Positions 60,370 to 64,000 of a stretch of 64,000 bases of DNA are shown here, in pieces (the first letter of the stretch is position 1; the number at the start of each line of letters is the position of its first letter). The stretch lies in assembly GCA_022749755.1 (NCBI GenBank), contig CM040453.1, forward strand, positions 18,485,368 through 18,549,367. The letters run 5' to 3'. The notes below the pieces were generated by a model. It saw only the letters and a list, made by a program, of their open reading frames with translations. It made no database searches and was not told where the DNA came from. The translations under genes and the position numbers were made by a program. This stretch comes from Azadirachta indica (taxonomy: Eukaryota > Streptophyta > Magnoliopsida > Sapindales > Meliaceae).

Positions 60370-62787
60370 ACCAGATCATATTGTAGTAAAAGGTATTTTC
60401 CTTTTATTTAATACTTGGGCTAGAATATTATTTGATTCTGGTGTTACACATTCTTTTATTTTAGTAAAGCTTATATCTTCCTTGGGTTTAGAGACTGAAC
60501 CTTAAGAACATGAGTTGTCAATTGAAATTCTTGTTGAAGGTGGAATAAATCTAGATAGAATGTGTCATAATTGTGAAATTGATATAGGTGGTTGCAAAGT
60601 CACATTTGGATTAGTTGTAATGAAAATGGTGTATTATGATGTGATACTAGGTATGGATTGGTTGTCATCTTTTAATGCTATTATAGATTGTCAAAGAAAA
60701 AAAGTAATTATTAACCTTCCTAATGGTGAAATATTTCATATCTTTGGAAGCATACAGAATAATTATAATTGTACCTATATTATGTATAAAGAACACAAAG
60801 ATTACTTAGGATGGATGGCGAGTGTGATGAGTTATGATATTGGTAGTTCAACAGCCTTAACTGTTCCAGTAATTGATGAGTTTCAAGATGTATTTTTTTA
60901 TGATTTACCCAAATTATCCTTAAGAGAGAGGTAGATTTTACTATTGAGAGGTATCCTAATATTGCACCAATTTCAATAGCCCCTTATAGGATAGCACTAG
61001 ATGGGCTACAATAGTTAAAGATTTAGTTGCAGGAGTTATAAGATAAAGGGTTCATCCGATGCAGTACTTCTTCTTAGGGAACACCAATTTTATTTGCTAA
61101 AAAAAAAAAACAAGAGTTCGATGTTTTATGCGGACTGCAGATAATTAAACTAGGTGACAGTAAAGAACAAATATCCTTTGCTTAGAATTGATGACTTGTT
61201 TGATCAACTGTATGGTTCTGGATCCTTCTGGAAGATTAATCTTTGATATGGCTACCACCAACTGAGAGTTAGAGATAAAGATATTCCTAAGATGGTTTAG
61301 CAAGATATTATTTTAGATTTGCAAGAGATTCTCTTGAATAGCAGCACCTTTAATTCAATTGACTAGAAAATTGTTGAAATTTGAGCAGAACGATGAATGT
61401 AAGCAAGCTTTTATAAAGTTGAAAAATCATTTGACCTCAACCTCCTTTTTAACTATTCTTGAGTGTGGTGTAGGATATACAGTTTGTTGTAATGCTTCAC
61501 GTGTAGGTCTTGGTTGTGTTTAAACACAGTTAGGAAGAGTGGTGGCGTAAAGTTCATGCCAACTAAAAGCCCTTGAGCATAACTATCCTATACATGACTT
61601 AGAACTTGTTGCCTTTTATATTTCCATTGAAGATATAAAGACATTATTTGTATGGTGAGAGATTTGAAGTATTTTCAAATTATAAAAGTCTACATCTTTT
61701 TACTTAAGAAAAACTTAGTTTAAGGCAAATCAGGTGGATAGAGTACTTAGAAGATTATGACTTCACCTTGCATTATCATCTAGGTAAGGATAATATGGTA
61801 GAAGATGCTTTGAGTAGGAAGTCACAGGGCATGTTGGCAAAATTTTTATGTTGTAGGTAAAAGATGTGTAATAATTTAGAGGGTTTGATTTGAGGGTTAA
61901 TGAAATAGAAAGTTAACCTTTCTTACTTAACCTAGTAACCCAACCTACCATCCTTCGGAAGATAATTACTACTCAATAAAGTGATCATGAAGCTTAGCTA
62001 ATACAAGTCAAGTTAGAGAATGGTGAGGCAATAAAGGGTTGGTTTATAGATTCATGCGGTAGTATAAGGTTTGCTGAAAGAGTTTTTGTACTATCAGATG
62101 AGTCTTTTAAAAAGGATGTGCTTAGTGAGGCTCATAAATCCAAATTTATCATATATCCTATTGGTATAAAAATGTACCAAAATCTGGGCAAACATTTATG
62201 GTGCAATGGAATTAAGAGAGATGTGGAAGAATTTGTGGCTAGGTGTTTGATATGCCAACAAATGAAAGCAGAACATTAAAAACCAATAGGATTACTCCAA
62301 TCTTTTAAGATGGTTGAGTAGAAATGGAAATATATAACTGTACATTTTGTAAGAGGGCTACCTAAGATCAAAAAGAATCATGAAAGTGTATGTGCAATTG
62401 TGGACTGGTTAACAAAAGCTGTTCACTTTATACTTGTCAAATCTTCTAATTCTCTAGAAACCTTGAGTAAATTGTATGTCCACGAGATAGTGTGATTGCA
62501 CGAGGTGCCATTTATCAACTATATCCAATAGAGATATAAGGTTTACATCGCAGTTTTGGAGGAGTTTACAAAACGCTATAGGCACTCAGTTGAATTTTAG
62601 TACAGCCTTTCATCCTTAGACAGATGGTCAATCCAAGAGGATTATCCAAATATTAGAAGATATGCTTAGGTCTTGTGCTTTAGATTTTTAAGACTCTTGA
62701 GGTGAGTATTTGCCTTTAATCGAATTTTCTTACAACAATAGCTGCTAGACTAGTCTTGAAATGGCTCCTTTGGAGGCATTATATAGT
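60370..62787 (+). pseudogene. Gypsy pol relic (protease, RT, RNase H, integrase)
   Basis: Protease: ARILFDSGVTHSFI at about 60420, continuing in an open stretch to 60934 with YYDVILGMDWLSSFNAIIDC. RT start: VDFTIERYPNIAPIS, APYRIA, LQDKGFIR, and YGYHQLRVRDKDIPKM at about 61250-61290. The sequence then jumps to the end of RT (YYFRFARDSLE), so the catalytic YxDD core is deleted. RNase H: YPIHDLELVAFI, IRWIEYLEDYDFTLHYH, DNMVEDALSRKS. Integrase: EAHKSKFIIYPIG (second zinc His is Tyr), CLICQQMKAEH, YITVHFVRGLPK (first catalytic Asp is His), DWLTKAVHFI, ending at EMAPLEALY at 62787. Stops and shifts occur throughout. Confidence 0.85.
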
Positions 62788-64000
62788 TGATAAGTGTCTA
62801 AAAATATATCGTTCACTTATATTTTAGAAGACACTATTGCATTACTATTTAATTGAAAGTCCCCATTTGTGCAAAAATTGTGAATGTTATTGCCACAACT
62901 TTAATCTGAATGTTTTTATGATCTAAAGCTCAATTATATGTAAATATGTATAATTATGTAAGTTGGTATATATATAATACTTACATTGAAATATTAACGT
63001 AGTGTATTTTATTTACAAGTGCAAGAAAGAACAAGTTACAATTAGAAAAGACCAAAATGGTCCACCTCATATTTTTCACTTAAGCACTAATTAATCTAAT
63101 GATCATATCTTTTTCTATCTATCTCCAAATACAATGATTTTTATTTCAAATGGAAGTTGACTCAATTTTGCACATTCATGTTCAGAGGTCATTTCCAAAT
63201 TCGGAGTGGTTTATCACCAAATGTTTGAAGCAATACACTAAAACACTGTCCTACCATTTGCAACTTAGACCTGTGAACATCCTTCTGTATTTTGGTGATA
63301 ACTTTCTCCACAATGCACCAATTTTTTTACTTCTTGAAGCTAATGAACCATAAGAGAGATAGTTCATTTATGCATAAGTTCTAATTTATGCATCTAGGTG
63401 GTCTAAAATAATTGCCACTCTTGACAATGGCTGTTAACATTTTAGTTTGAATACGCATTAGTATTTTAAGCATAACTCCTACTACACAGGTCCAAATGCT
63501 ATGATTTATAAACCAATTAGAAAGCTTATTCATGGGGCCATAAGTTTGAAACAAAAACATTTGTATATTGTGAAGTAGAAGATAGTCAAAAGTGCATATC
63601 AAAGTAAAAGATAGTGGTATGATGAAACTTGCCACTAGCATGTATTCACACATGTGAATTCTCCTTCATCTTGCCTATATAAACCTTGATGTTGAAAGCT
63701 TGAGGGTGTCTTGTATTTTCTCAAATATTAGTAAAACTTTCATTTTTTCTTCTTCATATTTCTTTACATAATGTATTTCTAATTTCATAATTAGGGTTGG
63801 AGATAAACTTTTGATGGTTGTATAATTTTGTTCTTTGATCTTTTGTTTTATACTTCATTGTTAACTTTTCCATTATGTTGAAGAAACTAAAATTATATTA
63901 AACTCTCTTAAATTATAAACTAAGTATATAAACATGCCTTTATATAGGCTAAAATAATAAAACGACATAAATTAGGAATCTAGTAAACTTAGGAATCCTT
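62788..64000 (+). mobile_element. Probable LTR of another retrotransposon, truncated by window end
   Basis: Right after the gypsy integrase motif ALY the sequence changes to TGATAAGTGTCTAAAAATAT, a TG-start typical of plant LTRs. No coding frame follows for 1.2 kb. A TATA box TATATAAA at 63676-63683 with a downstream GTTGAAAGCTTGAGGGTG leader-like segment fits an LTR with U3 of about 890 bp. No CA end or primer-binding site is reached, so this is a partial call. Confidence 0.5.

Overview
The window is nuclear DNA of a flowering plant, very probably a eudicot. It is strongly AT-rich, has short exons with GT/AG introns and plant-type splice sites, and is densely packed with decayed plant transposons (Mutator-like, Ty1/copia, Ty3/gypsy, SINE, MITE). 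No bacterial, organellar or viral gene organisation is seen.

Only one intact gene is supported. It lies on the minus strand from 16476 to 4554 and has 20 coding exons that splice in frame into a 693-codon protein. The predicted product is a membrane protein with an N-terminal hydrophobic segment, a J-like domain without the HPD triplet, a thioredoxin-fold region and a C-terminal membrane segment followed by a basic tail. One of its introns appears to be GC-AG, and several introns carry minisatellites. Left of the gene (1-4553) is AT-rich intergenic DNA with a tRNA-like sequence and one copy of a MITE-like element whose second copy lies about 49 kb away.

From 16.7 to 42.6 kb the window is a graveyard of Mutator-like elements (MULEs) from at least three families. 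A composite element at about 24.0-30.1 kb has a broken MuDR-type transposase on the plus strand and a convergent, catalytically damaged Ulp1-like (C48) protease on the minus strand. The two are separated by an unusual array of palindromic repeats built on GATCGAAAC, and the end of the transposase gene has been duplicated together with part of that array. A second MULE family is broken and partly inverted (19.9-22.0 kb and 30.4-31.0 kb). A FAR1-type relic lies at 33.8-34.8 kb. A third MULE (36.6-41.5 kb, minus) has a convergent relic of a GRF-zinc-finger-like membrane protein (35.5-35.9 kb) and is itself interrupted by other repeats. A fragment resembling an S1-type self-incompatibility protein lies at 18.74 kb.

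From 42.6 to 54 kb the DNA is gene-poor. It holds MITEs, a SINE with target-site duplications, tandem repeats, a duplicated 210-bp repeat around a coding relic, and a LARD-like non-coding retroelement sequence. From 54.2 kb to the end is a nested stack: a copia element (gag/protease/integrase) is split by a Ty3/gypsy element with a 1975-bp 5' LTR, and the gypsy integrase is in turn cut by another LTR-like sequence that runs off the window. All retrotransposon pol regions are broken. One 130-codon reading frame in the gypsy leader is still open and is not explained by standard retroelement genes.
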